Source: Microbacterium ureisolvens
GTDB lineage: Bacteria > Actinomycetota > Actinomycetes > Actinomycetales > Microbacteriaceae
Length of the DNA stretch: 64,000 nt
NCBI RefSeq assembly: GCF_019511645.1
Contig: NZ_JAEUAX010000005.1
Location: forward strand, 248,001-312,000
Direction: 5' to 3'
Shown: one piece after another, positions 24,862 to 33,380 of the stretch
Layout of the letters: each line of letters starts with the position of its first letter
How positions within the stretch are numbered: the stretch's first letter is position 1
Made by a program: the position numbers and the translations under genes
Notes under the pieces: generated by a model
The model's input: only the letters and a program-made list of their open reading frames with translations
What the model was told of the DNA's origin: nothing
Databases searched by the model: none

Positions 24862-24888
24862 CGCGCGGGGTCGATCGCGAATTATAAT
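24858..24888 (+). promoter_or_regulatory. Promoter of the KSTD-like operon
   Basis: TTGACG (24858-24863) and a perfect TATAAT (24883-24888) are separated by 19 bp, or 18 bp if TTATAA is the -10. This is the closest match to a housekeeping promoter in the window. The -35 overlaps the restored stop codon of the SDR. Operator site d begins two bases after the -10, over the expected transcription start. It would drive the two KSTD-like genes, the second OYE gene and the second EthD gene. Confidence 0.7.
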
Positions 24889-24889
24889 C

Positions 24890-24909
24890 GGTACGTATCG
24901 TTTCCTATC
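24890..24909. promoter_or_regulatory. Operator-like 20-bp near-palindrome, site d
   Basis: The site reads GGTACGTATCGTTTCCTATC, 15 of 20 matches to the consensus. Its position directly behind a TATAAT -10 box is a textbook repressor location. It lies about 50 bp before the first KSTD-like start. Confidence 0.62.
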
Positions 24910-24960
24910 GCGGCGCTCGCCGCAGGTCGTGTCGGTGAACAGCTCGAAGAGGAGTCGTCC

Positions 24961-26772
24961 ATGCCCGCATCTATGAACCCGCCCGTGGTCGCCGCATCGG
25001 AGGTCGGCCCCTGGATGAACGAGGCCGACGTCATCGTCGTCGGCGGTGGCGCCTCCGGATTCACCGCGGGGCTGGTCGCCGCAGATGCGGGCTTGCGCGT
25101 CCTTCTCCTCGAGAAGGCAGACGCGATCGGCGGCACGTCGGCGAAGTCGGGCGCCGGCATGTGGGTGCCGGCGAACAGGCACATGCGCGCGGCCGGCATC
25201 GCCGACCCGCTCGACCGGTGCCTGGTGTTCCAGGCCCGCACGTCGCGGCCGCACCGCTTCGCCCCGTCGAGCCCGACCCTCGGACTGGAGCAGTGGGAGT
25301 ACGACCTGCTCCACACCTTCACCCACCACGCCGGCCGGGCCTTCGACGCGCTCGAGGACATGGGCGCGATCCAGACGATGTGGATGCCGGCCTTCCCCGA
25401 CTACTACCCCCAGCTCGTCGACGGCCACCTGACCACGGGCCGCGTGCTCGTGCCGATCCAGCCCGACGGCGCTGCCGGCCAGGGCGTCGAGCTGATCCGG
25501 CAGCTGAGCACCGCATTCGATGAGCGCGGCGGCGATACCCGGGTCGCGCATCGGGTGGTCAGCGCGGTCGTCGACGATGACGTGGTGGTCGGAGTGATCG
25601 CGGCCACGCCCGACGGCGACGTCGCGCTGCGCGCACGCCAAGGGGTGGTCTTCGCGTCTGGCGGATTCACGCACAACCCCGAGCTGCGCGACAACTTCCT
25701 GCCTCATCCGGTCTTCAGCGGGTGTGCCGTGACCACGAACGAGGGGGACTTCATCCCGATCGCCGAGAGCCTCGGCGCGCCGCTGCGAAACATGAACAAC
25801 GCGTGGAACTCGATGGTGCTGCTGGAGCACGCGGTCGCCGACGACCCGATCATGGTGGCTACCTTCGAGATCGTCGGGCGCAGCATCCTGCTCGTCAACC
25901 GCGCGGGAAGACGCGTCGCGAACGAGAAGCAGATCTACTCCGAGTCGTACGCCGTGCTCGCCGAGTGGGACGGCACGCGCGCCGAGTACCCGAACCTGCC
26001 GCTGATCGCGGTATGGGACCAAGCCAACGCCGACGAGTTCGGCGGCCTGATGCTCGACGGCGGCATGATGCCGCCCGCGGGCGCGAGCGAGGCCGAGCGC
26101 GCGCACGTGATCTCGGGAGCGACGCTCGACGAGCTCGCGCAGGGCATCCGCGAGCGTTTCGCCACGTACGCCGGCCACATCGGCGGCGTCTCGCCCGCCG
26201 CAGACTTCGAGGAGCGGCTGGCGGAGACGATCGAGCGGTTCAACGAGTTCGGGCGCGCCGGGCGCGACGAGGACTTCCACCGCGGCGAGGCACCCATCGA
26301 GCAGTACCTGCAGTCCCTGCAGGAGGCCGCCGCATCGATCGGCGAGGGCGCAGGCTTCATGGAGGCGAACTCGTCGCTGCAGTCGCAGTCGTGGACCGTC
26401 GACGGCCAGGAGGCGCCGCAGGGTCTCCTGGCGGAACGCGTTCCCGGCGCCGGGGTCGCGAGTGCCACGTTCGCCCCCCTCGCCGACGAAGGCCCGTACT
26501 ACGCCGCCCTGCTGGTGCCGGGCACGCTCGACACCAAGGGCGGCCCGAAGACCGATCTCCACGGGCGGGTGCTCGACCATCTCTCGCGCCCCATCCGCGG
26601 CCTCTACGCGGTCGGCAACTGCGCGGCATCGCCCTCGGCGCACGCGTACTGGGGTGCCGGCGGCACGCTCGGCCCCATGATCACCTTCGCGTGGCTGGCC
26701 GGTCATCACATCGCCGCGTCGGCCGCCGCCGACGCCGTCGCCATCGCCATCGCTGCCGAGGCGACCCGATGA
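24961..26772 (+). CDS. FAD-dependent dehydrogenase, 3-ketosteroid delta1-dehydrogenase/fumarate reductase-like (first)
   Basis: A 603-residue flavoprotein without signal or Tat motif, so cytoplasmic. The FAD site is ADVIVVGGGASGFTAG (about 23-38); EKADAIGGTSAKSGAGMWVP is the typical GGTSA-WVP loop of KstD-like enzymes. Near the C-terminus, GLYAVGNCAASPSAHAYWGAG carries Tyr563 and a Gly four residues later, matching the YxxxG active-site motif of 3-ketosteroid delta1-dehydrogenases. Known relatives introduce a double bond next to a ring ketone. It heads the operon behind site d and overlaps its paralogue by 4 bp. The substrate need not be a steroid; no other core steroid gene is present. Confidence 0.82.
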   Translation: MPASMNPPVVAASEVGPWMNEADVIVVGGGASGFTAGLVAADAGLRVLLLEKADAIGGTSAKSGAGMWVPANRHMRAAGIADPLDRCLVFQARTSRPHRFAPSSPTLGLEQWEYDLLHTFTHHAGRAFDALEDMGAIQTMWMPAFPDYYPQLVDGHLTTGRVLVPIQPDGAAGQGVELIRQLSTAFDERGGDTRVAHRVVSAVVDDDVVVGVIAATPDGDVALRARQGVVFASGGFTHNPELRDNFLPHPVFSGCAVTTNEGDFIPIAESLGAPLRNMNNAWNSMVLLEHAVADDPIMVATFEIVGRSILLVNRAGRRVANEKQIYSESYAVLAEWDGTRAEYPNLPLIAVWDQANADEFGGLMLDGGMMPPAGASEAERAHVISGATLDELAQGIRERFATYAGHIGGVSPAADFEERLAETIERFNEFGRAGRDEDFHRGEAPIEQYLQSLQEAAASIGEGAGFMEANSSLQSQSWTVDGQEAPQGLLAERVPGAGVASATFAPLADEGPYYAALLVPGTLDTKGGPKTDLHGRVLDHLSRPIRGLYAVGNCAASPSAHAYWGAGGTLGPMITFAWLAGHHIAASAAADAVAIAIAAEATR

Positions 26773-28535
26773 CCGACATCCAGGAGCACACCGACATGTC
26801 CCCGAGCGAACACCTCCCCGTCGAGCCGGCCGTCCTGCGACCGGCGGACGATCAGACATGGGATGCCGAGGCCGACGTCATCGTCGTCGGCACCGGCGTC
26901 GCCGGAGACACGACCGCCATCCATTGCGCCGACCTCGGCGCCTCCGTGATCATGCTCGAGAAGTCTGCCGCGCCGGGTGGGACCAGCGCGAAGTCCGGCG
27001 GCGGCATGATGGTGCCCAACAACAGCTACCAGCGCGCCCTCGGCGACGTGGAGTCCAAGGAGGACTTCATCGCCTTCCTCGCCCGGGTCGGGCGGCCGCT
27101 GCTCTACTCGGCATCCCACCCCACCTTCGGTCTGCCGCAGTGGGAGTACGACCTCATCGAGGCCTACTTCGACCACGCCGGGGAAGCGCTCACACGTCTG
27201 GAGGAGCTCGGCGCGCTGCGCGTCATGCACATCGCCGGCTGGCCCAGCTACAGCGACGTGCCCGAGGACCGGATGCCGCGCGGGCGCTACGTCGTGCCGC
27301 AGGACGACGCCGGCGAGATGTCCAACGGGCGCAACGCGATCGAGCGGATGATGCGCACGCTCGACGAGCTCGGCGTCGAGGTGCGGCTCGGATTCCGTGT
27401 CGACGGCGTCTACGTCAACGACGCGGGCGCCGTCGTCGGCGTGCGCGGGCACGACGGCGCGGCCTCGCGATCGATCCGCGCTCGCAAGGCGGTGGTGTTC
27501 GCCAGCGGCGGCTTCACGCACAACACGCCGTTGACGCGGGAGTACATGAACGGCCGCATCGTCGGCGGCTGCGCGGCCGTGACGAACACCGGCGACTTCC
27601 TGCAGATCGCCAAGAGCCTCGGCCTGCCCCTGCACCAGATGGACGAGGCCTTCTGGGCGCCGGTCGTGTGGGAGCAGGCGCTCGCGCACGACCCGACGTT
27701 GATCGCGAACTTCAACTGCGCGGGCGACAGCATGCTGGTGGTCAACAAGTACGGCGACCGGATCGCGAACGAGAAGGTCACCTACCACGACCGCACGCGG
27801 TCGCACTTCCTGTGGGATCCGACCCTCGTCGAGTACCCGAACTTCCTTCAGTTCGTCGTGATGGACAAGCGCTGCCGCGATCGATACGGCTACGACGGGT
27901 TCATCGACCTCACGGCCGGCAACTTCATCCCGCGCGTCGGCGAGACCTCGCCGTATTTCCTCGAGGGCGCGACCCTCGAGGAGCTGGCGGAGCGGTTCGC
28001 CGAACGGCTCGCACAGCACCCGGACGAGGCCGCCGGCACGCGCCTCGCCGAAGACTTCGCCGAGAGCCTCCGCAGCTCCATCGAGCGCTTCAACGGCTTC
28101 GCGCGCCAGGGGCGCGACGACGACTTCCACCGGGGTCAGACGGCGATCGAGCAGTTCTTCATGGGGCTCGACAACCAGCTGCGGCCCGCCGAGGCGGACC
28201 CCGACGACAGCGCCGGACAGCTCGACCCCACGCTGCACCCGCTCGCGGACGAGGGCCCGTACTACGGCATCATCCTGGCGCCCGGGGTCCTCGACACCAA
28301 GGGCGGGCCCAAGGTGAACGCCACACTGCAGGTGCTCGACGGAGACGGGCGACCGGTGCCCGGTCTCTACGGGCTCGGCAACTGCGTCGCGTCGGCGTCT
28401 GGCCAGGCCTACTGGTCCGCCGGCTGCACATGGGGCCCGTACCTGACCTTCGGCTACATCGCCGCCCGGAGCATCGTCGGCGAACCCGAGAAGCACGTCG
28501 GCGCCGGGCGCGACACCGCCCGCGTCCTCGTCTGA
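26769..28535 (+). CDS. FAD-dependent dehydrogenase, 3-ketosteroid delta1-dehydrogenase/fumarate reductase-like (second)
   Basis: A 588-residue paralogue of the preceding protein. The ATG at 26769 overlaps the previous stop (ATGA); GTG or ATG codons further upstream would lie inside that gene. FAD motif ADVIVVGTGVAGDTTAIHCA (about 36-55), loop PGGTSAKSGGGMMVPNN, and AYWSAGCTWGP with Tyr548 and Gly552 are present. The second Gly of the dinucleotide motif is Thr (GTGVAG), as in some KstD relatives. Both share FHRG-x-IEQ and LDTKGGPK blocks. The coupled arrangement suggests either a heteromer or two successive ring dehydrogenations. Confidence 0.82.
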   Translation: MTDIQEHTDMSPSEHLPVEPAVLRPADDQTWDAEADVIVVGTGVAGDTTAIHCADLGASVIMLEKSAAPGGTSAKSGGGMMVPNNSYQRALGDVESKEDFIAFLARVGRPLLYSASHPTFGLPQWEYDLIEAYFDHAGEALTRLEELGALRVMHIAGWPSYSDVPEDRMPRGRYVVPQDDAGEMSNGRNAIERMMRTLDELGVEVRLGFRVDGVYVNDAGAVVGVRGHDGAASRSIRARKAVVFASGGFTHNTPLTREYMNGRIVGGCAAVTNTGDFLQIAKSLGLPLHQMDEAFWAPVVWEQALAHDPTLIANFNCAGDSMLVVNKYGDRIANEKVTYHDRTRSHFLWDPTLVEYPNFLQFVVMDKRCRDRYGYDGFIDLTAGNFIPRVGETSPYFLEGATLEELAERFAERLAQHPDEAAGTRLAEDFAESLRSSIERFNGFARQGRDDDFHRGQTAIEQFFMGLDNQLRPAEADPDDSAGQLDPTLHPLADEGPYYGIILAPGVLDTKGGPKVNATLQVLDGDGRPVPGLYGLGNCVASASGQAYWSAGCTWGPYLTFGYIAARSIVGEPEKHVGAGRDTARVLV

Positions 28536-28553
28536 GCCCACGAAGGAGCACGC

Positions 28554-29771
28554 ATGCACGACCCTGCTGCCAGCCCCGTCCTCGACGGCATCGCCACGCC
28601 CGACCCGCTGTTCACCCCGATCACGATCAACGGGCACACCGCCCGCAACCGGTTCGCACTGCCGGCGATGCAGCGAGCCTCGCTCGACTTCCGCCCCACG
28701 CCGCGGATGGCGCCTACTCTTCGCGCGGTCGCCGAAGGCGGCTGTGGCCTGATCATCTCGGAGGGCTCGTCACCCGATCATCCCGCCGCCTACTGGCAGC
28801 AGGTATTCAGCGTCATCGGAGACGACACCGTGCCCGAGTGGTGCGAGGTGGCGGGCGCCGTGCTCGCCACGCCCGGCGTGCTGTTCCTCATGCAGCTGTG
28901 GCACCCGGGGGCGATCCGGCTCGTGACCGACGCCATGCGCAACCCGTACCCCGATCAGCCCACGCTCAGCCCGTCGGGCCTGGTGCAGGAGGGGCGGCGC
29001 AACGGGCGCGCGATGTCGGCGCAGGAGTTGCGCGAGACGCGCGACGCCTACGTGCGCAGCGCGCTCATCGCACGCGACCTCGGCGCGCACGGCGTCGAGG
29101 TGCACGCGTGCCACGGCTACTTCCTCGATCAGTTCCTCTGGCACGAGACCAACAAGCGCACCGACGCATACGGCGGCGCCACGCTGGCGGAACGCGCCGC
29201 CTACCCGGCCGAAGTCGTGGCCGCGATCCGGGAGGCGACCGGGCCCAACTTCGTCATCTCGTTCCGGTTCTCGCAGTGGAAGGAGGTCGACTACACCGCA
29301 CGCATCGCGCAGCATCCCGATGAGCTCGGCCCGTTCCTCGAGCGGATGCGCACGGCGGGCGTGGATCTCTTCAACGTCTCGACTCGGCGGTTCGACACCG
29401 TCGCGTGGCCCGAGCTCGACGCAACGCGGACCTTGCCCGCCTGGGTGAAGACGTTCACCGACGCCCCCGTGCTGGCGATCGGCAGCGTGGGCCTGTCCAC
29501 CGACTTCGCCCACGACATCCTCGAGAACGAGGAGCCCCGCTCGCAGGCCGAGCATGACATCGATCGCGTCCGGCGCGGCCTGGAGGCCGGCGAGTTCGAC
29601 CTCATCGGGGCCGGCCGCTCGCAGATCGCCAATCCCGACCTGGTGTCGCGGGTACTGTCGGGTGAACTCGGCGCCGTGCGCAGTTTCCGCAAGGCGCGCG
29701 ACCTGGCCGGTGTGGACGAGCACTTCATCCACGTGGGGCAGATCGTGGCGCAATCGCGCAAGAAGGACTGA
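28554..29771 (+). CDS. NADH:flavin oxidoreductase (Old Yellow Enzyme family), second
   Basis: A 405-residue FMN-dependent reductase. It begins LFTPITINGHTARNRFALPA. The substrate-binding motif HACHGYFLDQFLWHETNKRT is close to the usual HGAHGYLLxQFLSPxxNxR, with Cys in place of Ala, and AYGGATLAERA follows. No C-terminal cysteine cluster is present, unlike its paralogue at 21924, so it probably takes electrons directly from NAD(P)H. AAGGAG lies 8 bases before the ATG and 18 bp after the second KSTD-like gene. It likely reduces an alpha,beta-unsaturated ketone of the pathway. Confidence 0.88.
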   Translation: MHDPAASPVLDGIATPDPLFTPITINGHTARNRFALPAMQRASLDFRPTPRMAPTLRAVAEGGCGLIISEGSSPDHPAAYWQQVFSVIGDDTVPEWCEVAGAVLATPGVLFLMQLWHPGAIRLVTDAMRNPYPDQPTLSPSGLVQEGRRNGRAMSAQELRETRDAYVRSALIARDLGAHGVEVHACHGYFLDQFLWHETNKRTDAYGGATLAERAAYPAEVVAAIREATGPNFVISFRFSQWKEVDYTARIAQHPDELGPFLERMRTAGVDLFNVSTRRFDTVAWPELDATRTLPAWVKTFTDAPVLAIGSVGLSTDFAHDILENEEPRSQAEHDIDRVRRGLEAGEFDLIGAGRSQIANPDLVSRVLSGELGAVRSFRKARDLAGVDEHFIHVGQIVAQSRKKD

Positions 29772-29796
29772 CCGCCGGCCAGCCGCGGGACGCACT

Positions 29797-30537
29797 ATGC
29801 CCGGCATCAAGCTCTTCGACCCGTTCTCGCGTCGCACAGACCTCTCGCGCGCCGAGTTCTCGCACCACTGGATCACGTATCACGCCGAGATCGTCAAGGA
29901 CTTCCGTCGCATCACGCGCTACGTGCAGAGCGTGCGCCTCGACGACACGCCCGCCCTGCTCGGCGAGCTGTTCGAGCCGTCCGGATGGGACGGATGCGCC
30001 GAGACGTGGCATGCCACGCCAGCCTCGGTGCTCGCGATGCCCGGCGAGCCGCGCTTCGAGGAGCTGATGGCCGACGAGCGCAACTTCCTCGACCTGACAC
30101 GACCCCGCCATCTGATCCAGTCCGAGGAACACCTCATCGATGAGGACGACTTCGATCCCCGCACCCGCGGCGTGAAGCTCCTCGTCTTCGTTCGGCGTCG
30201 GCCCGAGGTGAGCGCGCGCGCCTTCGCGGACCGCTGGCAACCGCCCGCCCACGACGACAGGGACCTCGGACGCCGACTGGGCGTCACCCGGCACGTGCGA
30301 TGCCCGGCGATCGGCCATGTGGCGCGCGAGGCCGAGACCGGTCCAGACGCGCGGGAGGCGGCATCCGATCCCGAAGGGTACGACGGGGTCCACGAGCTGT
30401 GGTGGCAGGACGGGCGCGCGATGCGCGAGGCGCTCGCGACGCAGCCCGACGCGGCGCGACGCCTGCTGGTGGGCGACGTGGTCGACGCCGGGCGCTCGAC
30501 GACGCTGGTCGCGCACGAGCGGATCATCGTCGCCTGA
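29797..30537 (+). CDS. EthD domain protein (second of two)
   Basis: A 246-residue two-half protein. The N-terminal half keeps the EthD motif: IKLFDPFSRRTDLSRAEFSH then HWITYHAEIVKDF. The C-terminal half begins VKLLVFVRRRPEVSARAFAD but has lost the HW-H pattern. This is the mirror image of the protein at 23230, where the second half keeps the motif. Both genes sit next to OYE-type enzymes. It is the last gene of the operon starting behind site d and ends 66 bp from the convergent SDR gene. Confidence 0.75.
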   Translation: MPGIKLFDPFSRRTDLSRAEFSHHWITYHAEIVKDFRRITRYVQSVRLDDTPALLGELFEPSGWDGCAETWHATPASVLAMPGEPRFEELMADERNFLDLTRPRHLIQSEEHLIDEDDFDPRTRGVKLLVFVRRRPEVSARAFADRWQPPAHDDRDLGRRLGVTRHVRCPAIGHVAREAETGPDAREAASDPEGYDGVHELWWQDGRAMREALATQPDAARRLLVGDVVDAGRSTTLVAHERIIVA

Positions 30538-30603
30538 CGCGGATGCCGCGGCCGCACGGTGCGCGATGAAAGCGGGTGCCGGCGACCGACCGCCCCGCCG
30601 CGC

Positions 30604-31341
30604 CTATTCCGCGGGGAGCCCCGCCGTCTCGCCGCCGTCGATCACGAACTCGGCGCCGGTCGCGAACGAGCTCTCGTCTGAGGCGAGGTAGACGACCAGC
30701 TCCGAGATCTCCTCCGGGCGGCCGGCGCGGTGCATCGGCACGTGCGGGAAACTGTCGAAGAAGCCGTCGATCATGGGCGTCTGGATGTTGCCGGGATGGA
30801 TCGAGTTGACGCGGATGCCCCGCGGTGCGAGCTCCATCGCGGCCGACTTCGTCAGGCCGCGCAGCCCGAATTTGGAGGCGTTGTAGCCGGCGACCCGGGC
30901 GAAGCCGCGCAGGCCGGCCGTCGACGAGATGTTGACGATGGATGCCGAACCGGCGGCCGTCATCAGGGGCGTCACCGCTCGGATGCCCTTGAATGCTCCG
31001 GTCAGGTTGATCGCGATGATGCGGTCCCACGCGGCGTCCTCGTACTCGTCGATCGGCGCGAAGTCGAGGATCCCGGCGTTGTTGACGAGCACGTCGAGGC
31101 GCCCGAACGTGTTCTCGATATGGGCAACCACGGCCGCCCACTGGAGCGTGCTCGTGACGTCGAGGCGGAGGTACGACACGGCGTCGCCGAGCATGGCGGC
31201 GACCTCCGCGCCGCCCAGTTCGTCGAGATCCGCGATGAGGACGCGCCCGCCTTCACGGGCGATCGCCCGTGCGTGCGACACGCCCATGCCGCCGCACCCG
31301 CCGGTCACCAGCGCGACCTTTCCGGCCAGCCGCCCGCTCAT
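30604..31341 (-). CDS. Short-chain dehydrogenase/reductase
   Basis: A 245-residue classical SDR. The NAD(P) motif VALVTGGCGGMGVSHARAIA has an unusual GGCGGMG loop; LDVT, NNAG, NISSTAGLRG (catalytic Ser), YNASK (Tyr, Lys) and HPGNIQTPM are all present. ADLDE after the second strand suggests NAD. The ATG at 31341 follows GGAGG at 8 bases; an ATG 11 codons upstream is possible. It is downstream of the ABC importer genes on the same strand, 51 bp away, and could oxidise an alcohol group of the imported substrate. Unlike the SDR at 24014 it is intact. Confidence 0.92.
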   Translation of the reverse strand: MSGRLAGKVALVTGGCGGMGVSHARAIAREGGRVLIADLDELGGAEVAAMLGDAVSYLRLDVTSTLQWAAVVAHIENTFGRLDVLVNNAGILDFAPIDEYEDAAWDRIIAINLTGAFKGIRAVTPLMTAAGSASIVNISSTAGLRGFARVAGYNASKFGLRGLTKSAAMELAPRGIRVNSIHPGNIQTPMIDGFFDSFPHVPMHRAGRPEEISELVVYLASDESSFATGAEFVIDGGETAGLPAE

Positions 31342-31392
31342 GACCCCGCCCTCCGCAGGTGCCGCGGGGCGCACGCGCCCGCGAGCACCGGC

Positions 31393-32424
31393 TCAGAAGC
31401 GGTCCCGCACATGACGCTCCCTTCCGTAGAGCGCGACCACGGCGAGGATGATGATGCCGTACACGATCCTGCTCTGCGCCTCGGCGAGACCGCGGCTGGT
31501 GATGATGGTCGCGACGACCGTCAGGATCAGGGCGCCGAGTGCGGTGCGGGTGAAGCTGCCGCGCACGGACCCGAATGTCGTTCCGCCGACCAGCACCGCT
31601 GCCAAGCCGGAGAAGAGATACGGATCGCCCGTGCCCTGCGCCCACCCCGAGCCGAACGCCGCGACGAACATGCCCGCGATGCCGGCCAGCGCGCCCGAGA
31701 GGGCGAACACGCCGGTCCAGATCACCGCCGTGTTCACGCGGGTCAGCGCTGCCGCCTGCGGGTTGACGCCCGTGGCGTAGAGCCGGCGCCCCGTGGCGGT
31801 GCGCGAGAGGAACAGCCACAGGACGATGCCCAGGAGGACCACGATCGGGATGATCGGCGGGATCGGGAGGCCGAACGTCGTTCCCGTGAGCTGAGCCAGC
31901 GACCGCAGGTCCGCCGGCGGCTGCCCGTTGTAGTCGCCGTTGACGAGGAACATCGCTCCCCCGGCGAGGATCGCCCCGACGCCGAGCGTGAACACCAAGG
32001 GCTGGATGTGCAGCCGGTGGCATGCCGCGCCGACCAGCGCCCCGATCCCGCCGCACACGACGACGGTGACCAGCAGCGCGAACCACGTCGGCCAGCCGAG
32101 CCTGCTGGTGGCGTTCGAGGCGATCATCGCCCCGAAGAGGATGTAGCCGGCGACGGCGAGGTCCATTCCGCCCAGGATGACCACGAGCGTCTGTCCCATC
32201 GCGGCGAGCGCAAGGAGAGAAGCGAGCACCAGGATCGCCACGGCAGCCTGGGGCCGCGCGACGAAGGCGGGGATGAGGGCGACGAGGATCGCGACGAGCA
32301 CGATCAGCACGAGCATCTGGACGAAGGGGGTGTCTACGGCCCACCGGCGCATCCGCGCCCACCCTCGGGCGGGCGGAAGGGGCACGGTCAGGGATCGCGT
32401 GATGCCCGTCGAGGGATCGGTCAT
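31393..32424 (-). CDS. Ribose-type ABC transporter permease (second)
   Basis: A 343-residue membrane protein of the RbsC/BPD_transp_2 family with about 8-10 segments. The signature region is ALAAMGQTLVVILGGMDLAV, where sugar permeases usually have GGIDLSVG, and GVNPQAAALTRVN and LVGGTTFGSVRG follow. The start overlaps the stop of the preceding permease by 4 bp (32421-32424). It is the third gene of an ATPase-permease-permease unit. Such importers carry pentoses, autoinducers and, in catabolic clusters, sometimes aromatic or terpenoid compounds. Confidence 0.9.
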   Translation of the reverse strand: MTDPSTGITRSLTVPLPPARGWARMRRWAVDTPFVQMLVLIVLVAILVALIPAFVARPQAAVAILVLASLLALAAMGQTLVVILGGMDLAVAGYILFGAMIASNATSRLGWPTWFALLVTVVVCGGIGALVGAACHRLHIQPLVFTLGVGAILAGGAMFLVNGDYNGQPPADLRSLAQLTGTTFGLPIPPIIPIVVLLGIVLWLFLSRTATGRRLYATGVNPQAAALTRVNTAVIWTGVFALSGALAGIAGMFVAAFGSGWAQGTGDPYLFSGLAAVLVGGTTFGSVRGSFTRTALGALILTVVATIITSRGLAEAQSRIVYGIIILAVVALYGRERHVRDRF

Positions 32425-33380
32425 GCGCGGCTCCTTCTCAGTCGCGGGGAGAGGAGTGTGGCCCCCAGCAGCACGCCGAGCACCAGCACCAGTCCGTAGG
32501 TGACCTGGATGAGGCTGGGCTGCACGCCGGCCGCCGTCAGCAGCTGCTGCACCAGGTAGATGACGACGGCACCCAGGAAGGTGCCCAGCAGTCCGCCGCG
32601 CCCGCCGCCGAGGCTGGCGCCGCCCAGCACCGCCGCGGCGATGCCCAGCAGCGCGTAGGTCGTGGCAAGCGAGGACTGCGACGACTGCAGGAGCGCCGAG
32701 AGCGCGATGCCTCCCACGCCGGCGAAGACGCCGCCGAGCGTGTAGGCGAGAACGCGGACGAGCGTGACGTCCACCCCCGAGCCGTACGCCGAGATGTCGC
32801 TCTCGCCGGTGGCGAGCAGGTTGCTCACGAATGCGGTCCGCCGCAGAGCGAACCAGGCGAGCGCCACGATGCCCATGGTGAGGGCAGCGGCGGGGAACCA
32901 GCCCCACGAACCGGCGAGCGCGTCGCTCCAGTTCGCGGGAGCCGACACGGGTTGCTTCGAGATCGTCACGGCGGCTCCCACCAGCACGAAGAACACGCCG
33001 ATCGAGGCGACGACGGGGTGCAGCCGCACCACCGCCACGAGGACGCCGGTGACCGTGCCGACGGCAGCCGAGGTGAGCAGCAGGATCGGCACCGCGATGT
33101 ACCACTCGCCCCAGCCGGCAGGCAGAAGCACCGCGATGAAGAGGCAGTTGATGAGGGTCGCCAGCGGCCCGACCGAGATGTCGATGCCACCCGAGAGGAT
33201 CGCCGGCGTCGAGGCGAATCCGACGAGGACGAACGGCGCGAGGGTCGCGAACGTCGCGGGCAGCCGCTCGGGCGAGAGGAAGCTCGGGCTCACGACGAGG
33301 TTGACGATGAGCAGGATCAGCGCGAGCACGAAGGCGAACGCCCAGCTTCGCCGCTGGAGGAAGTCCTGGACACGGCTCAT
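32421..33380 (-). CDS. Ribose-type ABC transporter permease (first)
   Basis: A 319-residue RbsC-like membrane subunit. The diagnostic block AILSGGIDISVGPLATLINC is intact, and LATGESDISAYGSGVDV and VLGGASLGGGRGGLLGTFLG correspond to the conserved cytoplasmic loops. The ATG at 33380 overlaps the ATPase stop by 4 bp, which decides the start against a longer upstream frame. Together with the second permease it would form a heterodimeric channel. Confidence 0.9.
   Translation of the reverse strand: MSRVQDFLQRRSWAFAFVLALILLIVNLVVSPSFLSPERLPATFATLAPFVLVGFASTPAILSGGIDISVGPLATLINCLFIAVLLPAGWGEWYIAVPILLLTSAAVGTVTGVLVAVVRLHPVVASIGVFFVLVGAAVTISKQPVSAPANWSDALAGSWGWFPAAALTMGIVALAWFALRRTAFVSNLLATGESDISAYGSGVDVTLVRVLAYTLGGVFAGVGGIALSALLQSSQSSLATTYALLGIAAAVLGGASLGGGRGGLLGTFLGAVVIYLVQQLLTAAGVQPSLIQVTYGLVLVLGVLLGATLLSPRLRRSRA

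Noticed and set aside
24861..24976. C-terminal extension of the SDR in its uncorrected frame
   Set aside because: The extension runs through a consensus promoter and into the next gene, is Ser/Arg/Pro-rich, and is explained by a one-base frameshift in the SDR.
25722..26768. N-terminal extension of the second KSTD-like protein
   Set aside because: This stretch is an out-of-frame reading of the first KSTD-like gene; the real start at 26769 overlaps its stop.
21924..30537. Steroid degradation cluster
   Set aside because: KSTD-like and OYE-like enzymes recall steroid or bile-acid pathways, but typical partners (KshA/B, HsaA-D set, Mce transporter, cholesterol acyl-CoA dehydrogenases) are missing and the importer is ribose-type, so a steroid substrate is not claimed.
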